The notes: a model not told the origin generated them from the letters alone. A stretch of 64,000 bases of DNA from Phycisphaerae bacterium (GCA_030429705.1 JAUIES010000003.1:1-64000); one strand, 5' to 3'. Shown: positions 1-8,631, counted from the first letter of the stretch. Made by a program: numbers and translations.

Positions 1-502
1 ATATGGTTCGTCCGCGCTCGAGGAAGAGGTGTTGGCTTTGGCACATGTCGATCCCGGTGAACGCTTTGTCGATGGCGAGGGCCTTGCAGAGTTTGGCCGG
101 GCCGTTGCAAAGATCGCGTTGCTTCATGGGGCGTTTGGGGTCTTTGCCGGCGCGGTGTCTGAACATGGTTTCGATGCCCTCGGTGGGTTCGAGGGCCCGG
201 ATGAGGACGGCGTGAGGGAGGTCGATTTTGCCGGCGGAAACATTCATGCAGTAGTGCATGCCGTAGGTGAAGTAGACATAGGCGGTGCCGGGCGCAGCGT
301 ACATGGGCTCGGTTCGTTCAGTGCGGCGGCTTTTATGGGAGTGAGCGGCTTTGTCTTCTGGACCGAGATAGGCCTCGGTTTCGACGATGATGCCTGCGAG
401 GCGTGTGCTGTCGGGGAGGATGCGGACGAGCCGGGCACCGAGGAGGGCGCGTGCGAGTTCGTCAGCGGGTCGGGTCATGAACCTACGGCCGAGGGGTGGC
501 AT
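1..502 (-). CDS. DNA-3-methyladenine glycosylase (AAG/Mpg family), C-terminus cut off by window edge
   Basis: The gene reads leftward off the window; about 167 residues are visible. The translation begins MPPLGRRFMTRPADEL and carries the family hallmarks of alkyladenine glycosylase: the LARALLGARLVR helix, the VETEAYLGPEDKAAHS block with the catalytic-region Glu, and the segment YVYFTYGMHYCMNV. The family excises alkylated purines such as 3-methyladenine in base excision repair in the cytoplasm. I chose the ATG at 502 rather than the in-frame ATG at 478 because the PLGRRF segment belongs to the family's conserved N-terminus, and an in-frame stop lies a short way upstream of 502. No clear ribosome binding site is visible. 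The gene is divergent from the sigma factor at 604. Confidence in the family is high; the missing C-terminus cannot be judged. Confidence 0.88.
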   Translation of the reverse strand, partial: MPPLGRRFMTRPADELARALLGARLVRILPDSTRLAGIIVETEAYLGPEDKAAHSHKSRRTERTEPMYAAPGTAYVYFTYGMHYCMNVSAGKIDLPHAVLIRALEPTEGIETMFRHRAGKDPKRPMKQRDLCNGPAKLCKALAIDKAFTGIDMCQSQHLFLERGRTI

Positions 503-603
503 GGAGTGACAATAGGGGCCGGACGATTGGAGTTACCCGGACAATCTGAATCGCGTATGCTCTTTTGCAATCTTCGGGAACACTCAGGGCGTGACCTGGG
601 TTC

Positions 604-1227
604 ATGCCTTTGTCGGAAGGGTTCGAGTTGGAGCGTTCGGAGTTTGAGAAGCTTGCGCTCGGGCACCTTGACGCGGTGTATCGGATGGCGTTTCACCTGA
701 CGCGCCGCCCGGATGAGGCTGAGGACCTTGTTCAGGAGGTGTATGTCCGGGCGATGCGTCCGAAGACGATCGAACGGTTCGAGGAATCGGCCGGGACCGG
801 AGGTATGCGTTCGTGGCTTTTTGCGATTTGCCACAATCTGTTTTACACGAAGATCAAGAAGGACGCTCGTCGTCCTGGGACGGTCGAGGAGTTCTACACG
901 GCGTCGGAGACGGAACGCGCTCCGGAGGATGCTGCACCGGCGTACGACCTGGCGGCTTTCGATTGGGAGCATGTCGACGGTCGGCTGAAGGCAGCGATCG
1001 ACGATTTGAAGCCGGACTATCGCGAGGCGTTGCTGTTGTGGGGTGTCGAGGGTTTGAAGTATCGAGAGATTGCGGCGATTATGGATGTTCCGATCGGGAC
1101 GGTGATGAGTCGGCTGCATCGCGCTCGCAAGTTACTCGCGGAACGATTGATGGCGGACGACGGAGCGGTGTCGGACTTGGGTCTCGGGACCGGTGGTCAA
1201 CGAGGACAGCAGGATGGTGATGACTGA
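604..1227 (+). CDS. ECF RNA polymerase sigma factor
   Basis: A 207-residue sigma-70 family protein. Region 2 is visible at about residues 18-60 (VYRMAFHLTRRPDEAEDLVQ, then RSWLFAICHNLFYTKIKK), which would melt the -10 element and contact core polymerase. Region 4 is at about residues 130-185, with the helix-turn-helix YREIAAIMDVPIGTVMSRLH for -35 recognition. There are no sigma regions 1 or 3, so this is the extracytoplasmic function class. The stop codon overlaps the start of the anti-sigma-like gene (TGATG), implying translational coupling. Its targets cannot be read from this sequence; the downstream phosphatases make a stress or envelope-signal role likely but inferred. Confidence 0.93.
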   Translation: MPLSEGFELERSEFEKLALGHLDAVYRMAFHLTRRPDEAEDLVQEVYVRAMRPKTIERFEESAGTGGMRSWLFAICHNLFYTKIKKDARRPGTVEEFYTASETERAPEDAAPAYDLAAFDWEHVDGRLKAAIDDLKPDYREALLLWGVEGLKYREIAAIMDVPIGTVMSRLHRARKLLAERLMADDGAVSDLGLGTGGQRGQQDGDD

Positions 1228-2126
1228 TGCGTGACAGTTCTTTTCATGCTGATGGTTCGGATGGCAGCCACGAGGCTGAGGTATTGATGCGCCGCGCTGC
1301 GGATGGTGAACTTTCTGCAACCGATCAGGCGCGGTTTGATGATCTGCTTGCTGGTGATCCGAGTATCGCTCATCAGGTTGCGTTTGAACAACGGTTGCGT
1401 GAATCGACGGGTCGCACAATGGCGGATGTTGCTGTCCCGACGGGATTGGCGGATCGCGTATCGGCGGCGATTCAGGCGGATGAAGATCTTGGCGCGTCAC
1501 TGGAAGAAATTGCGGAGCAGACGAGGCGGCCTTCGTTCTGGTCGCGGACCTCGATTCGATCGGCTGCGGCTGCGGTGTTTGTGCTCGGATTGTCAGCGGC
1601 TTTGATTTATCAGGCGACGCGACTTTCGTCGGTGCCGCTCGATCCTGGTCAGATGGCCTATCGGCAGCAGTTGGCTGGTTTTCTCACCGGGCAGCATGAT
1701 CGGTTCTGTGACGACATCGCGAAAGATGCACTCAAGACTTTGATGAGTGATTCGGCGAGTTTTGAAGCGTTGATGACGAGTTCGTTCGGACACCCGGTCG
1801 ATGTTCCGGAATCCCCAGCGAAAGAGGTTCGGTTTGCCGGTGGAGGCCCTTGCCATGTACCTGGTGACGGGCCTTCGGGACATGGTGTCTACCGGGCGGA
1901 CTTTGGTCCTGAGATCAGTGTCTTTGTAAAGCCGGATAACGGCGAGTTGCCGCTCAAACCAGGGCGGACTTATGCGTTGAAGACGAAAGAGTGCGGGCTC
2001 GAAGGGGCGCAGATTCTGGCGCTGGTCAAAGACGGTGTGATTTACTACTTCGTGTTCAATGAAGCGCCAGGATGCCAAAAAGCGCTCCAAGCGTTGGGCG
2101 TTGCGGCCCCATCTGCGAAGTTCTGA
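1227..2126 (+). CDS. Anti-sigma-factor-like single-pass membrane protein
   Basis: A 299-residue protein overlapping the ECF sigma gene by one base. The N-terminal cytoplasmic part (about 15-100) has the acidic and helical segment RAADGELSATDQARFDDLLA, which is typical of the sigma-binding end of anti-sigma factors, though the zinc-ligating HxxxCxxC motif is absent. One transmembrane segment lies at about 113-130 (AAAAVFVLGLSAALIYQA). The C-terminal half (about 135-299) would be periplasmic and contains four cysteines (in FCDD, GPCHV, KECGL and PGCQK). Position after a sigma gene, membrane topology and length support anti-sigma function; this is inference, since no family signature beyond this was recognised. 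Confidence 0.7.
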   Translation: MRDSSFHADGSDGSHEAEVLMRRAADGELSATDQARFDDLLAGDPSIAHQVAFEQRLRESTGRTMADVAVPTGLADRVSAAIQADEDLGASLEEIAEQTRRPSFWSRTSIRSAAAAVFVLGLSAALIYQATRLSSVPLDPGQMAYRQQLAGFLTGQHDRFCDDIAKDALKTLMSDSASFEALMTSSFGHPVDVPESPAKEVRFAGGGPCHVPGDGPSGHGVYRADFGPEISVFVKPDNGELPLKPGRTYALKTKECGLEGAQILALVKDGVIYYFVFNEAPGCQKALQALGVAAPSAKF

Positions 2127-2237
2127 TCGGGCGATCGAGCCCGGTTGTGCGCACTTTCGCTGTTTCATAGATGTTTGGCGGTGATTTAACCGATCCTTGC
2201 TTGGGTGCGCGGAGTAGCATTTGGCATGGAGATCGTG

Positions 2238-3779
2238 ATGAAGAACCAACGCTCATTGGCTGTAATTGTTGCCTTGACTGGACTTGCGAGTAGCGCGGTC
2301 GCTCAGAACGCACTGGGTGACGGGCGAGGCCTCGACAACAACCTGTCGCGTGACTCACGCTTCAACGAGGCGCGACCGAACCTTGCTGACGAGTTGCGGT
2401 TTCGCAACGCGATTGTGACCGGTAATGCGATTGGTGGGTTGAGTTTCCGAGGTGACCTTGGCTACCAGGCTCCTGGTGAGTTTCGAGGGGAATTGGGGTC
2501 CAATGACCTATTTGCATTCCGACGCGATTCACTGAACTCGGGGCTTGCGGGCATGGGCATTCGTGGGTCGGAAGCGCTGCAGCTGCAGTTTGCTATGACG
2601 ACCGGTGGTCGTCCGCCGCAGAATCTTGTGGGTTCCTATGCATTGCCTCGGGAAGGCTATCAGCCGAACACCAGCGGCATTCGCAGGTCAACCGGACTTG
2701 GAGAAGGCGCGATTCAGACGATGACACCTGAGTTGGTTGAGTCGAACAGTCCGTTCATGGGATCGCTGCGTGCGTCGTCGGCGTTTGAAGCGAATCGCGG
2801 ATACCAACCAATGTTGTTGGGTGTTGAGCCGCCGCAAGAGGATGGAGTGAACTACGGATTGGCTGCATCTGAGTTGCGTGGTGTGAGCCGCATTGAATTG
2901 AGTGGTCCGACGACTGGCACTGGTCGATTGGATGGCAGCTTGCCACTTGAGCGTTTCGAGACGAGTTACACCGTGATGATGGAACAGCTTCGAGAGCGGG
3001 CTGCGACGCTGCCGGTTCCGGAGACCGATGAAGATGTTGATACGCGATCGCCCTGGGAAATTCGCATCGAAGAGTTGCGCAATCAGTTGTTGCTTCCTGA
3101 AGATGCAACTGGTGTCGAGGCCGAGCCGGTCGATTCTGATGCGGTGGTGCCCGGGTCGCCGGGTACGGTCGAGTTTGACGCGGAGACGATCGGCCTGCTT
3201 CGGCGAGGCGGCGCGCCTTCGACCAGTTTCGTGGTTGAAGGGTCAGAGGGGATTTTTGCCGAGCATATGCGTCGCGCGGAATCGTATCTGCGGAGCGGAC
3301 GGTATTTCGATGCTGAGGAGCGGTTTGCACATGCGTTGACGATCATGCCGAACGAGGTGACGGCGCAACTCGGGCGTATACATGCACAGATCGGCGCGGG
3401 GATGTATCTTTCCGCAGCGTTAAACCTGCGGACTTTGTTGATGGAGCAACCGGCGACCGTCTCGGCTCGGTATGACGCGGCGTTGATGCCGCAAGGCGAT
3501 CGGCTTGTTGCTGTGATCGAGCAACTTCGAGAAGGGATTTCTCGAGCGGAGATCGAGTCGCCTGTTTCTGGTGATCTTCGTCGGGCGCGAGCGGCGGGGA
3601 TATTGCTCGCGTATGTGGGCATTCAGCTTGGTGATGCGACGATGGTTGTCGATGGGACCAAGGCGGCGCGGGCTGCGATTGATCGTTCGCGAAGCGGCTA
3701 CGACGATGTTGCGAACGAGAATGAACGACGGGTTCTGGATTTGATTGACGCTGTGTGGGCGAATACGCGGCCTGAATGA
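2238..3779 (+). CDS. Secreted protein with C-terminal TPR-like repeats, unknown function
   Basis: The start at 2238 is preceded by GGAGA at 2228-2232, and gives a clean signal peptide, MKNQRSLAVIVALTGLASS followed by AVAQ, with likely cleavage after AQN. The mature 490-residue region has a low-complexity, Gly/Arg/Leu-rich first half without a recognised domain. A C-terminal segment (about residues 345-505) looks like tetratricopeptide repeats, for example the RRAESYLRSGRYFDAEERFA helix pair. The stop overlaps the next start (ATGA at 3776-3779), coupling it to the GAF-SpoIIE phosphatase. It may be a periplasmic scaffold or sensor for that signalling block; this is inference only. Confidence 0.65.
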   Translation: MKNQRSLAVIVALTGLASSAVAQNALGDGRGLDNNLSRDSRFNEARPNLADELRFRNAIVTGNAIGGLSFRGDLGYQAPGEFRGELGSNDLFAFRRDSLNSGLAGMGIRGSEALQLQFAMTTGGRPPQNLVGSYALPREGYQPNTSGIRRSTGLGEGAIQTMTPELVESNSPFMGSLRASSAFEANRGYQPMLLGVEPPQEDGVNYGLAASELRGVSRIELSGPTTGTGRLDGSLPLERFETSYTVMMEQLRERAATLPVPETDEDVDTRSPWEIRIEELRNQLLLPEDATGVEAEPVDSDAVVPGSPGTVEFDAETIGLLRRGGAPSTSFVVEGSEGIFAEHMRRAESYLRSGRYFDAEERFAHALTIMPNEVTAQLGRIHAQIGAGMYLSAALNLRTLLMEQPATVSARYDAALMPQGDRLVAVIEQLREGISRAEIESPVSGDLRRARAAGILLAYVGIQLGDATMVVDGTKAARAAIDRSRSGYDDVANENERRVLDLIDAVWANTRPE

Positions 3780-5446
3780 CAACGCAACCGCAAGAACAAA
3801 ATTCATTGTCGCTGACCACTTTCTTGACCGATGGTGGGCTGGCGCGGCTGTGCGCTGAGATCGAGAGTCTGGTGGGCGTGCGTGTTCATCTCCACGATGA
3901 ACACGGGCGGTTGGTGACACCGGGTGAAGGCGATCGACCGTGGCAGATCAGTGAGGATGAGGTTCTTGATCCGGCGGACTGGGTCTCGTTCCCATTGATT
4001 GTTGATGAGCAACGAATTGGATGGATCTCGATCGGGAACGGAGAGCCGGTTCTGACGGGTGCTGCTCGCGGGGGGGTCGAGCGTGTTCTGGAGTTGGTGG
4101 CTGCGACGGCATCTGAGTTGTGTACGGATGTGCTCGAACTGCGGCACCGGATCACGACGATCGAGGTTTTGTATCGGTTGAACTCGTTGCTGGTTTCGGG
4201 TTTCGGTGTCGAAGAGATTTTGCAGTCAACTCTTGATGCGGCGATCGAGGCTCTTGAACTCAAGGCGGGTTCGATTGTGCTGCTCCCGAGTGATTCTGAT
4301 GGTTTGCCTGCGTCGGAGGATGAGAAGGAACTCGAGCTTGCTGCCAGTCGCGGGCTTTCGCAGGCGTGGCTTGGTGATCCGATGCCTCTGGGACGGGACC
4401 GATGTTTTGATCGTCGTGTGTTGGCAGGCGAGGTTGTGGAGGTTTCGGATCTTGCTGCTCATGATCAGGTCTTGAACAAGCCTGGGTGTGCGGCTGAGGG
4501 CGTTGTTTCGTTTGTTGCGGCCGGGATCGTTTTTCAGCATCAGTTGATCGGTGTGATTCGGTTGTACGGTGGATCGCCTCGGTCATTTACGGAGCAGGAG
4601 CGGGCGCTGCTGCGATCGATCGGGCAGCAGGCTGGTGTTGCGGTGAATCAGGCGCGGTTGCAGTTGGTTCAGGCTGAGGAACAGCGGATTCAGCGTCAGT
4701 TGGTTCTGGCGTCAGATATTCAGGGGCGGATGTTGCCGCAGGAGATGCCGCGACTGGCGGGTCTTGAGGTGGCAACGAGTTGTGAGCCGTGCTTCGAACT
4801 TGGGGGAGATTTTTTTGACCTGATCGAACGCGATCACACGCTCGGCGTGGTGGTTGGGGATGTTGTCGGGAAGGGTGTGGCAGCGGCGCTCCTCATGGCG
4901 GCATTGAAGTCATCGCTTCGTGCGTATGCGGATCACGACGCGGCGATTTCATCGGTGTTGGGTCGTGTGAATGATGCGATGTGCCGCGACACGATGACGC
5001 ATGAGTTTGCGACGGTGTGGTACGGGCTTTTTGACCCGACGCGTCGCACGCTGACTTATGGATCTGCCGGGCATGATCCGCCGTTGCTTGCTCGGGCGGG
5101 GGTTCAGCGTGCGGACGAAGTCGTTGAACTCAAGACGACCGGTCTGGTGGTGGGGGTGATTCCTGAGCAGGCGTATGTGCAGCACTCGGTCTCGATTGAT
5201 CCGGGTGATGTCGTCGTGATTTATACTGATGGCGCGACGGATGCGACCAACTTTGAGGGCTCTCGGTTTGGTCGCATGCGGCTCAAGGAATCGCTGGCGA
5301 CGGTGATTGCGAATCAACCGGAGGCGACAGCGGAGCAGGTGCTTGACCATCTGCGTTGGGACATTCGCCGGTTTTCCGGGCTGGCGCCGCAGAAGGACGA
5401 CGAAACGATCGTGGTTGTGCGAGCGGGCGATTCAGGAGTCGAATAG
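3776..5446 (+). CDS. GAF-domain SpoIIE-type (PP2C) serine phosphatase
   Basis: A 556-residue cytoplasmic signalling protein. Residues about 15-105 resemble a PocR-like or sensory N-terminal region. Residues about 130-300 form a GAF domain ending in LRSIGQQAGVAVNQARLQ, followed by a short coiled coil. The C-terminal SpoIIE/RsbU phosphatase domain (about 320-552) has the metal-binding sites intact: GGDFFDLIE, VGDVVGKGVAAALL, YGSAGHDPPLL, IYTDGATDATN and DDETIVVV. Such enzymes dephosphorylate anti-anti-sigma proteins in partner-switching pathways. It overlaps the secreted TPR-like gene by 4 bases and its stop overlaps the convergent pterin dehydratase by 15 bases. No STAS or HPK-type switch kinase gene is in the window. 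Confidence 0.92.
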   Translation: MTTQPQEQNSLSLTTFLTDGGLARLCAEIESLVGVRVHLHDEHGRLVTPGEGDRPWQISEDEVLDPADWVSFPLIVDEQRIGWISIGNGEPVLTGAARGGVERVLELVAATASELCTDVLELRHRITTIEVLYRLNSLLVSGFGVEEILQSTLDAAIEALELKAGSIVLLPSDSDGLPASEDEKELELAASRGLSQAWLGDPMPLGRDRCFDRRVLAGEVVEVSDLAAHDQVLNKPGCAAEGVVSFVAAGIVFQHQLIGVIRLYGGSPRSFTEQERALLRSIGQQAGVAVNQARLQLVQAEEQRIQRQLVLASDIQGRMLPQEMPRLAGLEVATSCEPCFELGGDFFDLIERDHTLGVVVGDVVGKGVAAALLMAALKSSLRAYADHDAAISSVLGRVNDAMCRDTMTHEFATVWYGLFDPTRRTLTYGSAGHDPPLLARAGVQRADEVVELKTTGLVVGVIPEQAYVQHSVSIDPGDVVVIYTDGATDATNFEGSRFGRMRLKESLATVIANQPEATAEQVLDHLRWDIRRFSGLAPQKDDETIVVVRAGDSGVE

Positions 5447-5716
5447 CGCGTTCACTGTGCCGGCGAGTGCAAAGTCTTTGTCGGTGATGCCGCCCGCGTC
5501 GTGGGTTGAAACGGTGAGCGTGACTTTGTCATATCGAATGAGGATGTCAGGATGGTGCTGATCTTGTTCGGCGACCTGTGCGACGGCGTTGACAAACTTC
5601 ATAGACTCGATGAAATTGTCGAATTGGAATGTGCGCTGGATCTCGCCGTTCATTTCGGTCCATGCTGGAAACTGAGCGAGGGACTGTTCGACTTCGTGGT
5701 CTGAGAGTTTGATCAC
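5432..5716 (-). CDS. Pterin-4a-carbinolamine dehydratase (PhhB/DCoH family)
   Basis: The GTG start at 5716 gives a 94-residue protein, the usual length for the family, and is preceded by a strong SD site AAGGAGG at 5724-5730; longer upstream readings would include non-family sequence. The family signature is present: FNDNF-like FQFDNFIESMKFVNAVAQVAE, then DQHHPDILIRYDKVTLTVSTHD with the paired His and the second His of the active site. The enzyme dehydrates 4a-hydroxytetrahydropterin during recycling of the cofactor for aromatic amino acid hydroxylases. No hydroxylase gene is nearby, so its local partner is unknown. Divergent from the gluQ-like gene. Confidence 0.92.
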   Translation of the reverse strand: MIKLSDHEVEQSLAQFPAWTEMNGEIQRTFQFDNFIESMKFVNAVAQVAEQDQHHPDILIRYDKVTLTVSTHDAGGITDKDFALAGTVNALFDS

Positions 5717-5776
5717 GCTTTTTCCTCCTTCAATCGATGCGCGACGCATCGACGAACAGTGTAGCGTTGGGTGTGA

Positions 5777-6751
5777 ATGATGGAGCGGGAAACCCAAATA
5801 AAAACTGAACAATCGTCAGGGTGGACGCGTCTTGCGCCTTCGCCGACTGGCGCGCTGCATTTGGGCAATGCTCGAACTTTTCTAATGAACTGGGCGATGG
5901 CGCGATCGACGGGCATGGGGATTGTGCTTCGTATCGAGGATCTGGACACGCCTCGTGTGAAACCGGGCGTGCTGGATGAGACGATCGAGATCATGCGTTG
6001 GCTTGGGCTCGATTGGGATGTTGGGCCGATTGTGCAGAGTGATGATCTAGAGCCGTATCGGTCGGCGATGGTTCAACTTGCGTCGCGGGGGCTTGTGTAC
6101 CGGTGTTCACTGACGCGGACGGAAATCGAGGCGGCGGCTTCGGCACCGCAAGAGGGGACCGGCGAGGTGCGGTTTCCCGCATCGCTTCGACCGTCGAGTG
6201 GTGATGATGATTTTGATCAGGAAAACACGAATTGGCGATTGAGAACACCTGACGAATTGATTTCGTTCGATGATGGGTTTTACGGGCGTGTCGAGGTTTC
6301 GCCGCATGATGAAGTGGGTGATTTTGTGGTGTGGACGCGGCGTTGTCAGCCTTCGTATCAGTTGGCGGTCGTGGTTGATGATGCGAGGCAGGGGATCACA
6401 GAAGTCGTGCGTGGGAACGACCTGTTGGGTTCTGCAGGACGACAGGGGTTGCTGTATGCGATGCTCGGGTGTGGTCCGATGCCGAGGCAGATTCATGTGC
6501 CTTTGGTGCGCGGGGCGGACGGACGGCGCTTGGCAAAAAGGCATGGGGATACCCGGCTGATGGCGTACCGGGCGATGGGTGTGCCGATCGAACGGGTGAT
6601 CGGTTTGATCGGGTATTGGTGCGGGATGTGTGAGCGTCGTGAAGAGATGTCGAGCGAGGCATTTCGCTCCGGGTTTGAACTCGATAGGATTCCACGCGAC
6701 GATGTGGTGTATACGCAGGAGGATGAACAATGGCTGACGGCCAATATTTGA
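5777..6751 (+). CDS. gluQ: Glutamyl-Q tRNA(Asp) synthetase-like protein
   Basis: A 324-residue class I aminoacyl-tRNA synthetase catalytic core without the anticodon-binding domain, which is the hallmark of GluQRS rather than GltX. The N-terminal RLAPSPTGALHLGN contains the HIGH-type motif. RIEDLDTPR, WDVGPIVQSD and VVRGNDLLGSAGRQ are conserved active-site blocks, and RLAKRHGDTRL is the KMSKS-type loop. The family glutamylates queuosine at position 34 of tRNA-Asp. The zinc-ligating cysteine set usually found in this enzyme is reduced to one Cys (VYRCS), so the zinc site appears lost. It overlaps the downstream DUF192 gene by 22 bases. Confidence 0.9.
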   Translation: MMERETQIKTEQSSGWTRLAPSPTGALHLGNARTFLMNWAMARSTGMGIVLRIEDLDTPRVKPGVLDETIEIMRWLGLDWDVGPIVQSDDLEPYRSAMVQLASRGLVYRCSLTRTEIEAAASAPQEGTGEVRFPASLRPSSGDDDFDQENTNWRLRTPDELISFDDGFYGRVEVSPHDEVGDFVVWTRRCQPSYQLAVVVDDARQGITEVVRGNDLLGSAGRQGLLYAMLGCGPMPRQIHVPLVRGADGRRLAKRHGDTRLMAYRAMGVPIERVIGLIGYWCGMCERREEMSSEAFRSGFELDRIPRDDVVYTQEDEQWLTANI

Positions 6752-7347
6752 AGAAGCACAGCGGCTCGAGCATGACGCGCATCATTGCGGGCGTTGCGTT
6801 TGTGGTGTTGATGGCAGCCATAGTCCTTGCGACGGTGCCGATTGGGTGCCAATCGACGGATCCGACGAATCTTGCGACGACGACGGATGGCGAGGTTGAT
6901 CGGATCTTGTCGGCTCGTTCTGCAGGCGGGACGGAAGTGGTCAAGTTGAAGGGCCGATCGTTCACACTTGATCTTGCAGCCGATAACCCGACACGGATGA
7001 TCGGGCTTGGCGGACGGACGGAGATCCCCGAGGATGGGGGGATGTTGTTTGTTTTTCCGGAATCGCGCGGGTTGAAGTTTGTGATGCGTGATTGTCCTGT
7101 GGCGATTGATGTTGCGTTTCTTGATCCGCTCGGGACGGTGACGGCTGTGCACACGATGGAGCCTGAAGAGCCGAAACGGGCGGATGAAGACGAGTTTACC
7201 TATGAGAATCGACTCAAGAAGTATTCGAGCCGATTTGCAGCGCAGTTCGCGATCGAAGTTCGCGGCGGCATGCTTGACGAGTTGGGTGTCAAGGCGGGCG
7301 ATCAGATCGACCTGGACCTGAAGCGGCTGAAGCGGCTTGCTCGATGA
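6730..7347 (+). CDS. DUF192 lipoprotein
   Basis: The start at 6730 lies inside the gluQ end but has an excellent SD site, AGGAGG at 6717-6722, which decides it over the ATG at 6772. The N-terminus holds a hydrophobic stretch (about 18-38) ending in a lipobox-like VPIGC (Cys40), so the protein is probably lipid-anchored outside the inner membrane. Residues about 70-195 match the DUF192 (COG1430) beta-barrel: the line GLGGRTEIPEDGGMLFVFP, then FVMRDCPVAIDVAFLD and the late segment AIEVRGGMLDELGVKAGD. The family has no assigned biochemical function. A charged insertion, EPEEPKRADEDEF, sits between the two halves. Confidence 0.85.
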   Translation: MADGQYLKKHSGSSMTRIIAGVAFVVLMAAIVLATVPIGCQSTDPTNLATTTDGEVDRILSARSAGGTEVVKLKGRSFTLDLAADNPTRMIGLGGRTEIPEDGGMLFVFPESRGLKFVMRDCPVAIDVAFLDPLGTVTAVHTMEPEEPKRADEDEFTYENRLKKYSSRFAAQFAIEVRGGMLDELGVKAGDQIDLDLKRLKRLAR

Positions 7348-7374
7348 TCCGATAGCCCTTGGGAGGTGATTCCC

Positions 7375-8631
7375 TTGGGCGACGATACAACAGCGCGACC
7401 GGTCTTGGTATTGGCATCTCCGAGTGATCAGCCCGGGCCGCACCCTGGATGGGTGGATCGTGTTATCTGTGCGTGGCCGGAGCCAAGGCCTGTGATTCGG
7501 CGGATGACACTCGACACGGTTGCGGACCGAGCGTTTCAGTTTGATGCGCATTCAGTTGTGGTGATCTGGCTGGGGCATGGTTTCGATGAGAGCGAGACGC
7601 TGCGTGCGCTCGATCGGGTTTCGTGCGCCGAGTTACCTGTTTTGGTCCTTGCAGAAGATCCGGACGCGGTGGCGGGGCGGACGCCAGCGGGTGTCTTGAC
7701 GCGAAGGCGAGATTCGGATCCGGCGCTTGCGGCGATTGTCTTGCGAGCGCTGTTTGAACGGCAGGGCGTGGTGTCTGAGTTGGTGCGTGATCGGAGCCGG
7801 GCGCTGTGCGCGCAGACCGGGCTGATGAATCAGATGGAGACAATGCTCGATGAACTGACACTGGCTGCGCAGATTCAGCAGGAGTTGATCCCGCGTGAAG
7901 CGCCGGTGGTCGAGGGTATTGATCTCGCGGTGATCTGTCGGCCGGCGGGGTATGTCAGTGGCGATTTGTTTCAGGTGATGGAACTTGATGACAACCGTGT
8001 CGGGTTTTTTCTTGCGGATGCGGTCGGGCATGGTGTGCCTGCGGCACTGTTTACGCTGTTGATTGCTCGATCGCTTGAGCCATTTGATTCGCTGGGGCGT
8101 GTGAAAACACCGGCAGAGGTTTTGGCGCATTTGAACATAGAGATGTGCGCGCGAAACTCGACGGGTTCTCGATTCGCGACGGGTGTGTACGGGGTGCTGA
8201 ACACGCGGACGGGTGAAGCGGATATCGCGGGTGCGGGGCATCCGCCACCGATTATCACACGGCATGGCGAGGTTGAGCGCGTCTCGACGCAGGGGCCGTT
8301 GCTTGGTGTATTTGAAGAGGCTGCGTTTGATTCCAAGCGTGTGCAGCTTGGTGCGCGCGATTCGATTGTTGTGTTTAGCGATGGGTTTGAGAATGCGTTT
8401 CCTTCGACGGCTGAGGACGCGTATTCGCTTCGGCTGCCGACGCAGGACTACCTGGGCGCGCTGGCAGCGTTCGGCCGGGACTGCGGCGAGAGTGGCGCGT
8501 TCGGTGATGCAAAGCGTCGGTTTGAAGCGGCGTTGGACGGGCAGTTGGGGTCGTTGCACCAGCCGGATGATCTGACGGCACTGGTGATTGTGCCCCAGTT
8601 GGACCGGGCGGCGGGGATTGAAGCGGCGTAG
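7375..8631 (+). CDS. SpoIIE-type (PP2C) serine phosphatase with receiver-like N-terminus
   Basis: TTG at 7375 is chosen because the near-perfect SD GGAGGTGA at 7362-7369 is five bases upstream; the alternative GTG at 7366 lies inside that SD. The product is 418 residues. Residues 5-130 look like a degenerate response-regulator receiver fold (VLVLASPSD, then VVVIWLGHG, PVLVLAEDPDA). A coiled-coil linker follows at about 135-165, then a SpoIIE phosphatase domain with ADAVGHGVPAALF, IAGAGHPPPII, VVFSDGFENAF and QPDDLTALVIV. The first metal motif reads VSGDLFQV, so the second Asp of the usual GGDxxD is Gln. Together with the enzyme at 3776 it suggests a two-input phosphatase network. Confidence 0.88.
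   Translation: MGDDTTARPVLVLASPSDQPGPHPGWVDRVICAWPEPRPVIRRMTLDTVADRAFQFDAHSVVVIWLGHGFDESETLRALDRVSCAELPVLVLAEDPDAVAGRTPAGVLTRRRDSDPALAAIVLRALFERQGVVSELVRDRSRALCAQTGLMNQMETMLDELTLAAQIQQELIPREAPVVEGIDLAVICRPAGYVSGDLFQVMELDDNRVGFFLADAVGHGVPAALFTLLIARSLEPFDSLGRVKTPAEVLAHLNIEMCARNSTGSRFATGVYGVLNTRTGEADIAGAGHPPPIITRHGEVERVSTQGPLLGVFEEAAFDSKRVQLGARDSIVVFSDGFENAFPSTAEDAYSLRLPTQDYLGALAAFGRDCGESGAFGDAKRRFEAALDGQLGSLHQPDDLTALVIVPQLDRAAGIEAA

Noticed and set aside
29-700. A 223-residue plus-strand frame at the left edge
   Set aside because: It is the antisense of the AAG-family glycosylase, which has clear family motifs on the minus strand.
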